DNA of 64,000 bases from Fulvia fulva (Eukaryota; Ascomycota; Dothideomycetes; Mycosphaerellales; Mycosphaerellaceae), in contig NC_063015.1 of assembly GCF_020509005.1 (NCBI RefSeq), positions 4,960,001 through 5,024,000 on the forward strand, in the 5' to 3' direction. Both the position numbers and the translations under genes were made by a program. Within the stretch, counting starts at the first letter, position 1; each line of letters begins with the position of its first letter. Of this stretch, positions 43,133 to 54,311 are shown piece after piece. The notes beneath the pieces were generated by a model. It saw nothing but the letters and a program-made list of their open reading frames with translations. It had not been told where the DNA came from and did no database searches.

Positions 43133-43827
43133 TTACAAGCCTGGAGCACGGTTGCCGTTGATGGCCTTGAGCTGGACGTCGCTGCGGGATGAAGTCAGTA
43201 CTGGGCATTAGTAAGTTGTCATAAAGATCGACTCACAAGACGAGGGTGGCATTTGCTGGGATAAGACCCGGGAAGCCACTTGAGCCGTAGGCGTAGTCAC
43301 TGTCATGTAATCAGTCTCGCTATGTGGTTCGTGCCTGTCTATTCTGTGAGCTTACCCAGTGATAGTGAGAGTGGCCTTCTCGCCGAGAGACATGCCGCCG
43401 TCAGTGCTGAGGACACCCTCATCCCAGCCTGTGCATGAGTATTAGCTGGAAGGTGTCTGGGATCGGGCAATGGCATTGGCATACCCTTGATGACCTGGCC
43501 TACACCGATTCTGGTGTCGAAGTCGCCGCGGCCGACGGAAGAGTCGAACCTGAAGCATTGTCAGCCGACTTGCTGGCATCGTTGTTGTGTTTATACGCAA
43601 ACATACTGCTTGCCCTTCTTGTTTGGCGCATTCTCATCGAACAGAGTACCAGTGTACTCCATGGTGATGTTGTCACCAGCCTTGGCATAGGTCTTGCCGT
43701 CACCGTCCTGGAGCTTCTGCTTAGTGACACCCATGTTGGCAGCTGAGAAGTGGAATGGACGGGATGGTGTAGTTGTGAAGTTTCGGATTGCGTTTGGCTT
43801 GAACAGACGTGTTGTTGTTTTGAACAT
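43133..43827 (-). CDS. fpr1: FKBP12-type peptidyl-prolyl isomerase with alternative mitochondrial start
   Basis: Five exons on the minus strand: 43,827 (or 43,734)-43,607, 43,549-43,485, 43,428-43,356, 43,299-43,237 and 43,181-43,133. Introns are 55-57 bp and all joins keep the frame. From ATG 43,734 the protein has 125 residues with the FK506-binding core FDSSVGRGDF, GVGQVIKGWDEGV, DYAYGSSGFPG and IPANATLVFDV. From the upstream in-frame ATG at 43,827 it has 156 residues, the extra 31 being MFKTTTRLFKPNAIRNFT and a Ser/Thr/Arg/Phe-rich rest without acidic residues. That resembles a mitochondrial presequence. Family role: cis-trans prolyl isomerisation and binding of FK506 or rapamycin. Dual targeting is an inference. 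Confidence 0.9.
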
Positions 43828-44735
43828 CACGAGGAAAGGGTGAGGTGTCAGGATGTGAAGCTCCAGTCCCTTTAACCTTGACAGATGTCTTCGCTTCGGC
43901 AGAACTCTGATGCCCGGCCGGTCTCCACACCTCCGCGCACGAGCCAGGATCACGACTCCACGAGCCTCGATCTTTGCGCAGCGTTGTTTGGTCCTTGATC
44001 GAGGGACCGCATGAAAAGCTCTATGCAGGTTCAATAGAAGGATCATCTCTCACTGGCTCAATGGCCTGTAGCGTGTGCTGCCGATCTCAGCATAGTGCTG
44101 ACCTCTCCCTCTGGATTCCGACACCACTGGCGAGCCACATGGCATATTGCCCCTGCCAGGCGTGCACGGCGTGGTTGACACGGCTCCACGCTTCTCAAGC
44201 TGGCCGAAACGACCGAAGCTGCATGCGAGTGTTTGAGATACTTTGCATTGCAGTAGCTCCTCTACCTTGAGCTGCGGGCTACTTTATGGTACGCACTGCA
44301 GGTCTTGCGCGTTCCTGGCGTGCCTGGATCAACAGCGATCGACAAGGCCGCACATTGGCTGAGACACTGGTGCTGTACTGCTATCATGAAGCATGCCTGC
44401 TTGCCTCGTCTCGACTTGTGGTTGGCAGACAAGGCAAGAGCTCAAGCGATGAAGCAGATGGTCGAGCGACTTCGGCAAGGGTCCACGATGATCATTGCAT
44501 ACTTCATTTGTCTGCCAGATGTTCTAGACGTTCTCAATGCATTTTGTACCATGCAGTACCATTATATGACTGAAGCTATTGCAGCGTCGATCCATTGGTA
44601 TGTCGCTCGTTGCACCAATGTAAACCGATGCCAGACTCGAGGTGCCGCAGTGTACCACCTTCCACATTGCCGCAGTACGCGAATCCATATAAAATGTGTT
44701 GCGAGGCGGCGGAGCTAGTCCTCGGTGCGCCGCTA
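43828..44735. other. 0.9-kb region without recognisable gene
   Basis: Upstream flank of FKBP12 and downstream flank of the Cys-rich relic. Overlapping small frames on both strands have no motif. Composition is normal (no RIP signature). Confidence 0.35.
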
Positions 44736-45719
44736 TTAATACGCCCATTCCATGTTGTCGCTGCCGTGGAAGGTGAGCCTCTCATCCTCACTGCCCTCGT
44801 TGTTGTCGCCTTGCTGAGATCTTGGTGGTATTGTAAAGCGTGGGTCCTGCTCGCTGTTGCTGTCGCTGTCGCTGTCGTACTTAAACCGTGGTGGTAAGGA
44901 GCCTAGCAACGAGCCTTCTATAGACTCCGGCTTGTAGCGACTAAAGTGAATACAGGGCCCGTTATTTATATGCTATTCGTAGTCGTTCTTAATTAAGCCA
45001 AGGTTGATTGCAGTGTCGTATAGCGCCCTGCTTCGAGGGATAATATCCTGCTCGAGGTAATACTAAGTCTATAGTAGATATTGCTAGCTACTAAGATCTT
45101 TATTATCTTCCTAGTTAAGTAACGCGGTCAAGGTGTCCGTGTCGGCTTAAGTAACTTCCCTTAATAGCTCGTAGATAATGCACTCGTATTAGTAGTAAAG
45201 GCGTCGCTACGGAGGGTATGTAGCTACTACTCGAAACGGACACGTCTAATCTATAGACAGCAGTATTAGCTTCATATCGAGGTATTCGAGGGTAAGAGGG
45301 ATATAATCCTTAAGAGGGATAGAATCGTCGCTATTAATCGTGAAGATAGCGCTGTCTTTACCGAGATTAGGAATTGCTGTCGTACCGCGTAGCTACTATA
45401 TCTATCGCTTCGCTCTTGTATTGTCGTAGTAGCGACCTAATTGCTACGCTTTATTTACCTGATTTTCGCCGAGCTACTACGCGTCGATTACTGCGATTGT
45501 AGGTAGCGGCTTCGGTATTCGACTTACATTTTGCTAGCGGCTTACATAGTAGTTGCAGGTCTTCTAGAACTAACCCTTGCGCTTGAACTCGTCGTCGAGG
45601 CGGTTCTTGTTACAGCCTAAGCAGGTTCTTATCGTGTAGTGGATGTGCGTCTTGAATTAAGGTGTCAAGGTGTCTAAGTTAAAGGTGGTACGCACTGCGT
45701 AGCAGCGATATAGACCTAT
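44736..45719 (-). pseudogene. Unknown zinc-finger-like (CxxC) gene, RIP-mutated over its 5' three quarters
   Basis: One frame of 327 codons with no net frameshift runs from a probable former ATG (now ATA, 45,719-45,717) to TAA at 44,738-44,736. It is broken by about 20 TAG/TAA codons that all fit CAG, CAA or TGG, except in the last 75-80 codons, which are open. Near the N-terminus RTCLGCNKNRLDDEF is followed 14 codons later by KTC-N-Y-Y, which looks like a C-x2-C...C-x2-C finger whose last Cys is now Tyr. The C-terminus is acidic and Ser/Asp-rich (YDSDSDSNSEQD, from a gctgtc repeat at 44,853-44,876). I do not recognise the family. It lies head to head with the neighbouring MULE but outside its TIR. 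Confidence 0.6.
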
Positions 45720-45744
45720 AGTGAAATTAGCGTCCCTCACTCGA

Positions 45745-45784
45745 CCAATCAAAACGCTTATTTAGCATTAGCGCGGACCAATCA
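45745..45784. promoter_or_regulatory. Two CCAAT boxes upstream of the Cys-rich relic
   Basis: ccaatc at 45,745-45,750 and ccaatca at 45,778-45,784, 33 bp apart, 26-66 bp upstream of the relic's former start. They are possible promoter elements for it. The MULE inserted about 40 bp further upstream. Confidence 0.4.
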
Positions 45785-45823
45785 GAGTGCTCGCTTGCCG
45801 GTGCAACGCTGCCCTATTATCAA

Positions 45824-45832
45824 GCGCCGCAA
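45824..45832 (+). repeat. MULE target-site duplication, left copy
   Basis: gcgccgcaa, directly adjoining the left inverted repeat and identical to 49,499-49,507. Because the next two bases (gc) are also shared, the exact cut point could be shifted by up to two bases. Confidence 0.85.
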
Positions 45833-45873
45833 GCTACAAGCTTCGCCGCACCCTAGCAATCGCCGCACCCTAG
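45833..45873 (+). repeat. MULE left terminal inverted repeat
   Basis: 41 bp beginning gctacaagcttcgcc. It contains the start of a 17-bp tandem unit (caatcgccgcaccctag) that continues inward to about 45,891. It differs from the right arm at three sites, each T here versus C in the reverse complement of the right arm, all followed by A. Confidence 0.9.
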
Positions 45874-46139
45874 CAATCGCCGCACCCTAGTGACTTTTTA
45901 TCATCAACACCACCAATATTGCTCATATCAACTTGATTCTTTTCCCAATATGTTCGCAGCTATCTGTTTCCCTATTCTGACTACTTATATCGCGTAAAAA
46001 CACGTTGTGTTGCCGAGAGGTTGGTGTTGACGCTTCGGCATAGGATTTTGGTGAGAGCCCTACCAAAGCTTCATGCGCCCGTGTCGAGATTCACGCGTTT
46101 CTTGCTTTCTCACCACCTCACCACATACAACAACACACC

Positions 46140-48866
46140 ATAGAGCCCACTATAGTGCCCACAGGCTCTCAAATTCAATATAAGGGTGATCTGCTATATG
46201 ATATTGATGCTGCTCGTCCCATTCAGCGCGTTACGACACCTACAACACCCTCTGTATTCCCTATGCGACACCCGTCTCGACACCCATCTCGAAGGCTCTT
46301 AAACTCGGCTGTTGAGGGCTTCACACCTGTCCGAATACACCGCTTAGCATCATGTCCTCCTACGCTTGCCTATATAGATGAAGAGAAGGAGCCTAAAGAG
46401 ATGCCACTACCAGACAACAGAACTTTCGACTCATTCGAGGACCTTATGCTATGGCTGTCAGGATAGGCTCTTGCATAGGGCTTCGACCTTAAGAAGCAGA
46501 AGTGGAAGAAGACAGGTAACGATAGTCCTTTAGGCGATCGATATAGGCTCGAGATACGCTATCATCGTGAGGGTTCACTTAACAAGCGATCACAAGCCAA
46601 ACAGGCTGCTAAGCTAAGCAAGCACCGGTCTAATAAGTGTGGATGTCTATAGAAGATTACTGCTATTACTACATAGCTCAATTCACCTGTCGTTGATAGA
46701 AGAGTCACTAGGCCCTATGAGTTACGCCTACCTTCTCAATCTTAACATCTAGAGCATAACTACCCTCCTTCTGAGCCTATTGTATTGCCTAGAGCCCGCA
46801 CTAACTCTCGTAACAACACAATCGGTGTTCTTAGTCAGATACAGGGTCTGTCTCGAATAGGCGTACGCCCTGCTTAGATTGAGGCCTTCATCGACGATAA
46901 CTACCCTAGTGTTCTTATCTATAAGGGAGACATTAAGAACCTGAAGTGGCGACACCACCTCAATAGCCGCAAGCAAGCGACTCAAGCTGAGCGTTGTATA
47001 CGACTATTGGAAGACAAGGGCTTCATTAAGGGCTACGACACTTTCACTGAAGGAGATAACGCTAGTAGGCTACGAAGCTTGAATGTCATCTATCCGGACT
47101 GCCTTGAGGTGTATACTAAAGCACCAGAGCTACTAGTTATAGATGTGACCTTTAAGACGAATGTCTACAATCGTAACGTGCTAAATGTGGTGTTAGCTAC
47201 GCCCATAAATAACACGATGCCGGTGTCTATTCACATACTAGACGGCATGACCAAGGAGCACTATCTCCCTCACTTATAGTGGTTACGAGCCTACTTCGAG
47301 GAGCGCAAACTCCCTATGCCGAAGGCAATACTTACTGACCGTGAACAGGCGTTGCTCAACGCACTCGATAAGGTGTCCCTAGAGACTCTAACGATCCTAT
47401 ATGAATAGCATATCAATAAGGACATCTAGGCTAAGCTTCACAAGCTCGGCGGCAACTTCGTATAGGTACTACGGCAAGATATAGCGGGTAGGACTTATTG
47501 GATTGAGTCAGAGCTTAGCAATCAATTCATGAGTGATTAGCAAGTTGTATTGAGGTCCACTAACGAGCAGTCATTCGAGGAATAGCGTAAGGAGCTTCAT
47601 CAGAAGTATCTATCGATAGTGACCTACCTTTAGACCTAGTAGTGGCTATATATAAGGCGGTTTGCTTATTGCTACACCTCGGAAGTCTGTCACTACAACG
47701 AGAAGGCTACATCGCGTTGTGAGGGTGCTCATAACTGGATGAAGCTCTAGCTCAATTATAGTGCTCGGAATGACCTATATAACATGTTCAGTCAGCTCTA
47801 GCCTATGTAGTAGTAGGCTTATAAGAACTACCGCAGGTTGCTTGGACGAGCATCAGTATATGCTAGTAACTTGGTTGGCGACTTCTACTCGAAAGTGAGG
47901 CCTATCGTGTCTAAGACAGGTGTCTACGGTATCTACGCCTACGCATTATAGGAGGTCACGAAGACAGTCGCCGAAGCTGAGCGTAGGCTCCGTATTAAAA
48001 GAGATAAGAAGGGCGAGCTATGTAAGCACTCTGCATTCACCTATACGTGTTATCTTTGCACGTGTGACGGCTGCTATCGCCGTACGACTGGTTTGCCGTG
48101 TGTGTACCGCAATATGTAGCTACTTAAGAGGGGAGGTGTTCTACAGATAACAGACTTCGATATTCACTAGCATATCGATCGCGCTACAGCAGGTACTACA
48201 CTATATAAGCCTCTAATAGAGCCCAATCGACGATCCAACAAGCGTAGAAGAATTGATCTACCTGCTCGCAATCTAAAAGCAGGTGTCACAAGCGCACACC
48301 GTGGCAATATAGCCTTCGAGCTTACTAACAGGAATGGCGTACGGAAGGCTAAGGATCCACGGCTATCGAGCTTTCTACTAACACCTCAACCCACTGCTTC
48401 GTAGCGGAAGGCTAGAGCACCGGATAGTGTGTTCTGCAACTGCAAGACTGGCTACACGACTCGAGCGTACGCGTGTCGGAAGTCAACACGCAATTGCGGT
48501 CTATAGTATCACAAGGGAGATGTTACTTATAACAACGTTGAAGGCAATCCGAGTGCTATATCACCTAGAGGGCCATCTGCAGCGAAACCACCTGATCGAA
48601 TGGACGTACTAGAAGGACAGTTGAAGCAGCTCACCGAGCTACTAGTAAGTCAACAACAACAATAGGCTTAACAGGCGTAGCGAGATCAGTAGTATTATAT
48701 GTAGTAAGAACGACTATTGCAGCAACCGTACGGCTACGCGTCCACTGCGCCTATATAGCAGTTCATTCATCCTTAGCAGCAGCAGCAGTATTATGACGAC
48801 AGCTACGTACACGCGTCAAATCCTTCACGCTTTGGCAAGAGCTATAGCAGGAACCCACTATAGTGA
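46140..48866 (+). pseudogene. MULE transposase, RIP-inactivated but frame-preserved
   Basis: A single frame of about 909 codons from a former ATG (now ATA, 46,140-46,142) to TGA at 48,864-48,866, with only substitutions and no net indel. The MULE domain has LLVIDVTFKTNVYNRN (first Asp, about 47,140), AILTDREQALLNAL (second Asp, about 47,335) and CEGAHNW (Glu, about 47,725). A zinc-finger region of SWIM type follows (YTCYLCTCDGC, then GLPCVYRNM near 48,050-48,120). A second Cys-rich patch (FCNCKTGYTTRAYACRK) lies near 48,430, and the tail is Gln-rich. Stops are TAG/TAA at former CAG, CAA and TGG codons. Confidence 0.85.
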
Positions 48867-48889
48867 GTATTCGTATGTGATTAACAGCT

Positions 48890-48923
48890 ATTTCCAGCGC
48901 TCTCATTGGCTGTCGCTGGAAAT
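48890..48923. repeat. Hairpin, 10-bp arms, 14-bp loop, just after the transposase stop
   Basis: atttccagcg (48,890-48,899) and cgctggaaat (48,914-48,923) are exact reverse complements. It sits in the transposase 3' non-coding part and might act in RNA 3'-end formation. Confidence 0.5.
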
Positions 48924-49457
48924 GCGCGCAATCGCGCCGTTGCAACGTGTGTCAGGGGTTTTGCCGCTGCTTTTGAGGTGGTGAGAAAGCGCTGCTATCG
49001 CGCTGATGTCGCAAGCGGGCTTGGAGACGGGAATTTTCGACCACCCTCCAAAGAACCAACAACGCATTGCCCTATGACATTCATATTACCTGAGCTTCAT
49101 CTTCACACCTATATCTGGCTGCCTGGTAAGTTTGGTGTTGATACACCGTGTCGTGTCGTTGTGGTGCAGTGTCGTCGTCGCCCAAGCTCATATCTCTGGC
49201 TTGGCGCCGGGTTCAAGCTCCCAAGCTGGGAAAGCTGGGAAAGGGACCCGAAGTTCAGCCGATGCGGCTTCAGATTTCGCACCTCAATCTGAGCCCATCA
49301 ACAACACCACAACGCAGCGATATACCAACATGAAACATAATTATTCTGTATTCGCGATGCTATTCTGAGCAATTTGAGCTACATATCGTGTATTTTGAGC
49401 GTGTGTGGCAATTGATACAAGCCAGCAACACCATGTGTCGGAACGCGAGAATCCGAG
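48924..49457. other. MULE 3' non-coding internal region
   Basis: About 530 bp between the hairpin and the right inverted repeat. Composition is nearly normal (CpA retained), in contrast to the transposase gene. Short direct repeats such as gctgggaaagctggga occur at about 49,225-49,240. No gene is seen. Confidence 0.4.
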
Positions 49458-49498
49458 CTGGGGTGCGGCGATTGCTGGGGTGCGGCGAAGCTTGTGGC
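49458..49498 (-). repeat. MULE right terminal inverted repeat
   Basis: Reverse complement of the left arm over 41 bp with three transitions. It is followed directly by gcgccgcaa (49,499-49,507), the second copy of the target duplication. Confidence 0.9.
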
Positions 49499-49507
49499 GC
49501 GCCGCAA
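49499..49507 (+). repeat. MULE target-site duplication, right copy
   Basis: gcgccgcaa, identical to 45,824-45,832. Confidence 0.85.
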
Positions 49508-50131
49508 GCGGCGCAATGAAGCTCGCCTTGGCATCTCGAGAGGACTTCAGACAGCGTCTCAACTGGTGTAGCGCAGCGTGTGCTACGAGGAGATTATGCG
49601 TCGATCCTGTTATGTTCTTCATTGCCCACACTGTATCATCTAGAGGCAGTTCAATGCATCTGGTCAGATCGATGGGTCCTCGCACTTGAGCCGCAATCCA
49701 AATCGTGAGAGACTGCCGCTGTACGCGCCGTCTACTGTCACGATCGTCGGTTGAACGTACGAACATCGAGTGTGCTTTGTATCCCGAATTTCGCCTGAAT
49801 TACGTTCCCCGGCGGTTTAATGTGCTATGCGTCCGCCGTTGTAATGCCCAAGGACGGGATGTCGTCGAAGAGTACGAAGCCGGAGCGGACCGGCCTGAGA
49901 AGTTGTTGAACACATGCGATGCCGAGTCATGTACGCGCAGATGCCTCGCTCGCAGTCCACGAGTCCCGACAGGCTGAATGCGTTTCGCTGTTCTCTTCAC
50001 ATTGCCCTTCCCTGTCTCTGCCTATCACTGCGGCCTCACTATTCCTATGGGCATTGAACAGTGAACGGAGACCCGGGCGTACGCTTGGAAAGTCGTCCCG
50101 AGGATTGTCATAGACTCGAACATCTTCGCGT
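49508..50131. other. Intergenic, former continuation of the MULE target locus
   Basis: No gene recognised. Before insertion this joined the region now at 45,823. Normal composition without RIP. Confidence 0.4.
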
Positions 50132-51111
50132 TCAGCTTGAGAAGAAGGGGTGGTCGCGGACGTCCGACCACCACACTTTCTCCCAGCATACATGGGGAAA
50201 ACGCTCATCATGCACTTTGCTCTTATCCGTGGTTGGCGTCAGGCGATAGAGCTCCGTCAGGCCAGCCCGCATGACATTGTTGTTCCATGTCTTGTCGTAG
50301 TTGAGGCCGACCTGATCTATGCCATGGCTGTCGTCAGACAATGTGAAGCGGCCGCCCAGGGCTTTGAAGGCCTATCAAACGGTCAGTAGGTAACAGTATG
50401 TGTAACAAAACGAGACCTTACTTTGCAGATCTCGCTCTGAGGATAAGCCTCAAGCATGCCTTTGCGAATGGCACTTGTGTTCAACTCGAGAACACCACCA
50501 TATGAAGCAATGAAGTTGAGATTGCGTAAGATCTTTTCCCAAACACGAGGATAAGATTTCAAGCTTCGATCTGGCTGATCACTCTTGAGACGAATGAGAT
50601 CGAAGTGACCCACCAACGGAGGCTTGAGAGCGTTCAGCATGTCACACTGAGAGTCAAAGTAATCTTCAAAGAGACGCTCATCGGTCCCGCCTGCGACGTG
50701 ACGAGCTTTGTGATAGTACTCTGTGTCGTAGTCGATGGGAAGTGTGTGCACATGATGAACGCTGCCGACGAAGAGATCGACTTGATACTTTTCCAAGAGG
50801 TCCTGTATCAACGGTAGGGAGTAGTCGCGAATCCATTCACCTTCGAAGCCTACTAGTAGCTGGATCTGCTCGGCATATTTCTGCTGCAGTCTGCGAGCCT
50901 CGTGGTAGAAGTCGTCGTACAGGCTGGCCAGTGTTTCCTGAGTATGTTCCTCTGCTTCTCCCGGATAAAAGTCGACTTGTTGGCGTGCGATGTGCTCCGT
51001 GAGACAGAAGGTGGACATGTTCTTGCTGATGGCCGTTTGCACGACTTCCTCGAGTGTGCTAGTGGCATGGCCGCAGAACTGGCCGGAGTGGGAGTGATGT
51101 GACCAAGGCAT
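50132..51111 (-). CDS. his2: Histidinol-phosphatase (PHP family)
   Basis: 309 residues from exons 51,111-50,422 and 50,371-50,132; the 50-bp intron (gtaagg...gatag) joins EICK/AFKALGG. PHP metal-site motifs appear in order: HSHSGQFCGHA at the N-terminus, CLTEH, LLVGFEGEW, FVGSVHHVHTLP, GHFDLIRL and, after the intron, TLSDDSHG. It hydrolyses L-histidinol phosphate to histidinol in histidine biosynthesis and is of the same class as yeast His2. Start: the ATG at 51,111 is immediately followed by the conserved PWSHHSHSG, so no longer N-terminus is needed. No lesions. Confidence 0.92.
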
Positions 51112-51617
51112 GCCGGGTGGGAAAGAGCGGGAAGAGCAAGAATGAGCTTAAGTCTCGCGTGGAAGCTGCCAAACGCTGGACGTCGGTGATGTTCGGTGTG
51201 TGTCCGGGTGTCAGCACAGCAATGCCCCAAGGTCGGTGATAGATGAGTGGGCAGCTGCCAGCAAGATGGGCGTGCAGGGATCGCGGCCGGCACATCGATC
51301 CGCTGCCGTGAAGTCGAGCGCCCACAGAGCCCAGCACGGCCAGAGCTCCACCCTCCGCCATGGCACCATCATCAGCAGCCGTCTATGTACAGTACAGACC
51401 GGAGCGATGCTGAACATACTGCCGCCGATGCTGCCGGACCGGACTCCATCATCGACAGCAGTCATCTGACACTCAGCGGCGCGCAGTGTAAGCAACATCA
51501 TTCATTCGGAAGACCTCGACTCTTGCCTGCCTCGCAAGCACACTCGGCCGCGCCAGTTCCACTTCCAGTGCGGGCCTTGGGTACCAACCGACCCGAAACA
51601 ATCAGCCCATTGGCAAT
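51112..51617. other. Divergent promoter region of HIS2 and the CDS1-like kinase
   Basis: 506 bp between two outward-reading genes. Open frames here have no recognisable content. Confidence 0.4.
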
Positions 51618-53800
51618 ATGGCACCGCAAGACAAGAACGGCTCGTTGAAGCGCGCGCGGGTACGAGTGCCGTTGTGTGGTCGCGTAGCATCAACTCGACT
51701 AACACACACCTAGCAATCGCCAGGAGCGCAGCCAGAAGAGCAGAAGAAAGCACGACGATCCGCACGTCTGTCAGTAGGCGACAATGACAATGGCCAGGAG
51801 GGAGTGAAACAAGGCCCACTGCCCTCGCCCATCACACGCCATGCCACCGATCCGAGCGAGGACGACCGCACAGAGCCCGCCTGGACACCACCCGTGCGGC
51901 CCATCTCACACCAGCCAGCCACACCACCCGCAGAGTCGCGCCGGCACAATGGTCTCTCGTCACCGCCAAACGACACCCAGCCGTACTCGCAGTTCCTTGC
52001 GCCATCGAACGTTGCATACGAAGTGGACGACGAAGAGGGCGAAGGCGTCTGGGGCTACCTCGTGCCTGTCCATGGCTTCTCCGAGCCGCTGGTGCTGAGG
52101 AAGCGAGCAGCATGTCCGGTGCCCCTTCATGCTACTAGCAAACCCAGTGGTAAGCAAAGGGTGGCCAAGGACAAGTGGAAGACGGAGGAGGAAAAGTACG
52201 AGGTCGACAAAGCCCAGAACGGCACACCCGCTGGAGGCTACCTGCTCGGGCGTCACCCTGAATGCGATCGCATCATCAACGTTCCTACTGTCAGCAATAG
52301 GCATTGTCTGTTCTTCTCCGAGAACAAGTCAGGCGACGCGATTGCCGTACTAGAGGATCTCAGCGGAAACGGCACTTACGTCAACGACGCATACGTGGGA
52401 CGGAACAAGAGGCGCGAGCTGCAAGACGGCGACGAGATCTCGATACTGGACGAAGCACGTTTCATCTTCAGGTACCCGCGCCGACGAGATCTGCATGCCA
52501 ATGCATTCAGGAAGCAGTACAGCATACAAGGTCAGCTCGGCAAAGGCCACTTCGCGACCGTCTACCTGGCGCTGGAAAAGTGCAGTGGCACACGATTTGC
52601 CGTGAAGAAGTTCGAAAAGCGCAGTGGTCCTGGAGAGCGTAGCAAGGTTGAAGGCCTGCAGCAAGAGATTGCAGTACTCATGGGTGTCAGCCATCCGAAT
52701 CTGCTGTGCTTGAAGGACACGTTCGACGAGCGGGACGGCGTCTACCTCGTTCTGGAGCTGGCGCCGGAGGGCGAGCTGTTCAATTGGATCGTGATGAAGC
52801 AGAAGCTGTCGGAGGCGGAGACTCGCAAAGTCTTCATACAGCTGTTCCAGGGAGTGAAGTACCTGGTGCGTACATTGTCGAGCTCACTGTTACATTTGAC
52901 ACGACTAACACAATGAAGCACGAGCGAAACATTGTACATCGAGACATCAAACCGGAGAACATCCTGCTGCTTGACAAGGAGCTCAACATCAAGATTGCTG
53001 ACTTTGGTCTCGCCAAGATCATAGGAGAAGAGTCCTTCACTACCACATTATGTGGCACACCATCATACGTGGCACCGGAGATCCTCGAGCAGACCAACCG
53101 GCGGCGCTACACTCGCGCCGTGGATGTCTGGAGCTTGGGCGTCGTGCTTTACATCTGCCTCTGCGGCTTCCCTCCCTTCTCTGACGAGCTCTACTCGCCC
53201 GAGAACCCCTACACACTCAGCCAGCAGATCAAGATGGGACGTTTCGACTATCCATCACCATACTGGGACTCTGTTGGCGATCCTGCTCTAGACCTGATCG
53301 ACCGCATGCTCACTGTCGATGTCGAGAAGCGCATCTCGATTGACGAGTGTCTCGAGCATCCCTGGCTCACGCAACGCCCTATCAGCGTCACCGATAGCAC
53401 CGATGGCCTGACGGGTGCGTTCTCAGGCCTGGACTTCTCCAAGCGCAAGGTCCAGCGTGAACGTACGATGTTGTCCTCCATCAACGATGTCAAGGTCGAT
53501 CATGTCATAGAGAGTCAGCCAGATCTGCCTCCGGTGAAGGTGTGGGACAAGAACGGTGGACAGCACCATACACAGCGACCTGCGAGTCAGCAACAAGCCG
53601 CACGACTGGCGACGGGGAAGAAGAATGTCGGCCACACCGAGCACACGGTTGAGGCAGCTCCTGACGCGGCTCGGGACCCGGAGGAATTTATGGAGATGGG
53701 CGGCAGAGGCGACCAGGTTCTGTTTGGAGAGGGCAACGGCAACAGTATTTATCCAAGCGAGACGGTGCGAGCCGGCGCGGTTGAAGAGGAGGAGAAGTGA
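51618..53800 (+). CDS. cds1: Rad53/Cds1 (CHK2)-type checkpoint kinase with FHA domain
   Basis: 691 residues from exons 51,618-51,659, 51,714-52,865 and 52,919-53,800 (introns of 54 and 53 bp). A basic, Pro-rich N-terminus holds a TQPYSQ site. The FHA domain (residues about 165-270) has GYLLGRHPECD, VSNRHCLFF and DLSGNGTYVN. The protein kinase domain (about 280-570) has LGKGHFATVYLA, FAVKKFEK, HRDIKPEN (split from KYL by intron 2), DFGLAK, a TTTLCGTPSYVAPE activation segment and DVWSLGVVLYI. The Ser/Gln-rich C-terminus follows. One FHA domain before the kinase is the Cds1/Chk2/PRD-4 arrangement (yeast Rad53 has a second FHA after it). It acts in the nucleus in the replication and DNA-damage checkpoint. 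Confidence 0.93.
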
Positions 53801-54311
53801 ATGGACGGACACTGGCAAAAATGACGTGGGCGCAGTCATGCTGTCGTGGATTCACGGATGAACGAATATGGGTTATACGATATGTTGTTGTGCTGGCTGG
53901 ACTCTATGGGAGGCGCAGACAGCTTCTGCTCTTTGGCAGTGAGGGATGTACATTGCAAGAAGGTTGGGTTGAACTCCGACCACGCATGCTGTATTCAATG
54001 GTGTCGCGACCACGATCCGCTTGTCGATCACGGTGGACGCATATGACCACACGAAAGCTCCCAGGTCAAGATGCGCTGCATGAACTAATGTTTATCCTGC
54101 TTCTTCTCGTGCTTCAGCTTCGTGGAACATCAACTCATGTACTCGCTTTCACTAGCCCAATGCTCGCATCGCCCTCGTGCTGTGTATGCTCGGCAGTGCG
54201 TAGCCTCACACGCTCCGCTTGCATTGGAGTCGGATGCTGTCACAGAACAGTACCGTACTTCCTGAGCTGCAATATCACATCCCACAGCACAGCAGCACCG
54301 TGGACCTTGAG
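53801..54311. other. Intergenic, 0.5 kb
   Basis: 3' flank of the kinase gene and 5' flank of the decayed paralogue. No gene recognised. Confidence 0.4.

Larger units (their letters stand above)
45833..49498 (+). mobile_element. Complete Mutator-like element (MULE), 3,666 bp
   Basis: Bounded by 41-bp terminal inverted repeats (45,833-45,873 and 49,458-49,498; three mismatches, all C in one arm against T in the other before A). A 9-bp direct duplication gcgccgcaa directly outside both ends (45,824-45,832; 49,499-49,507) is the size class of MULE target duplications. Inside is a single transposase frame with D, D and E residues in place. RIP is moderate and concentrated on the gene. Confidence 0.92.

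Noticed and set aside
46749..46985. Minus-strand frame inside the MULE
   Set aside because: The plus frame through this interval is the transposase (it reads KGDIKNLKWRHHLNS and onward into the DDE domain).
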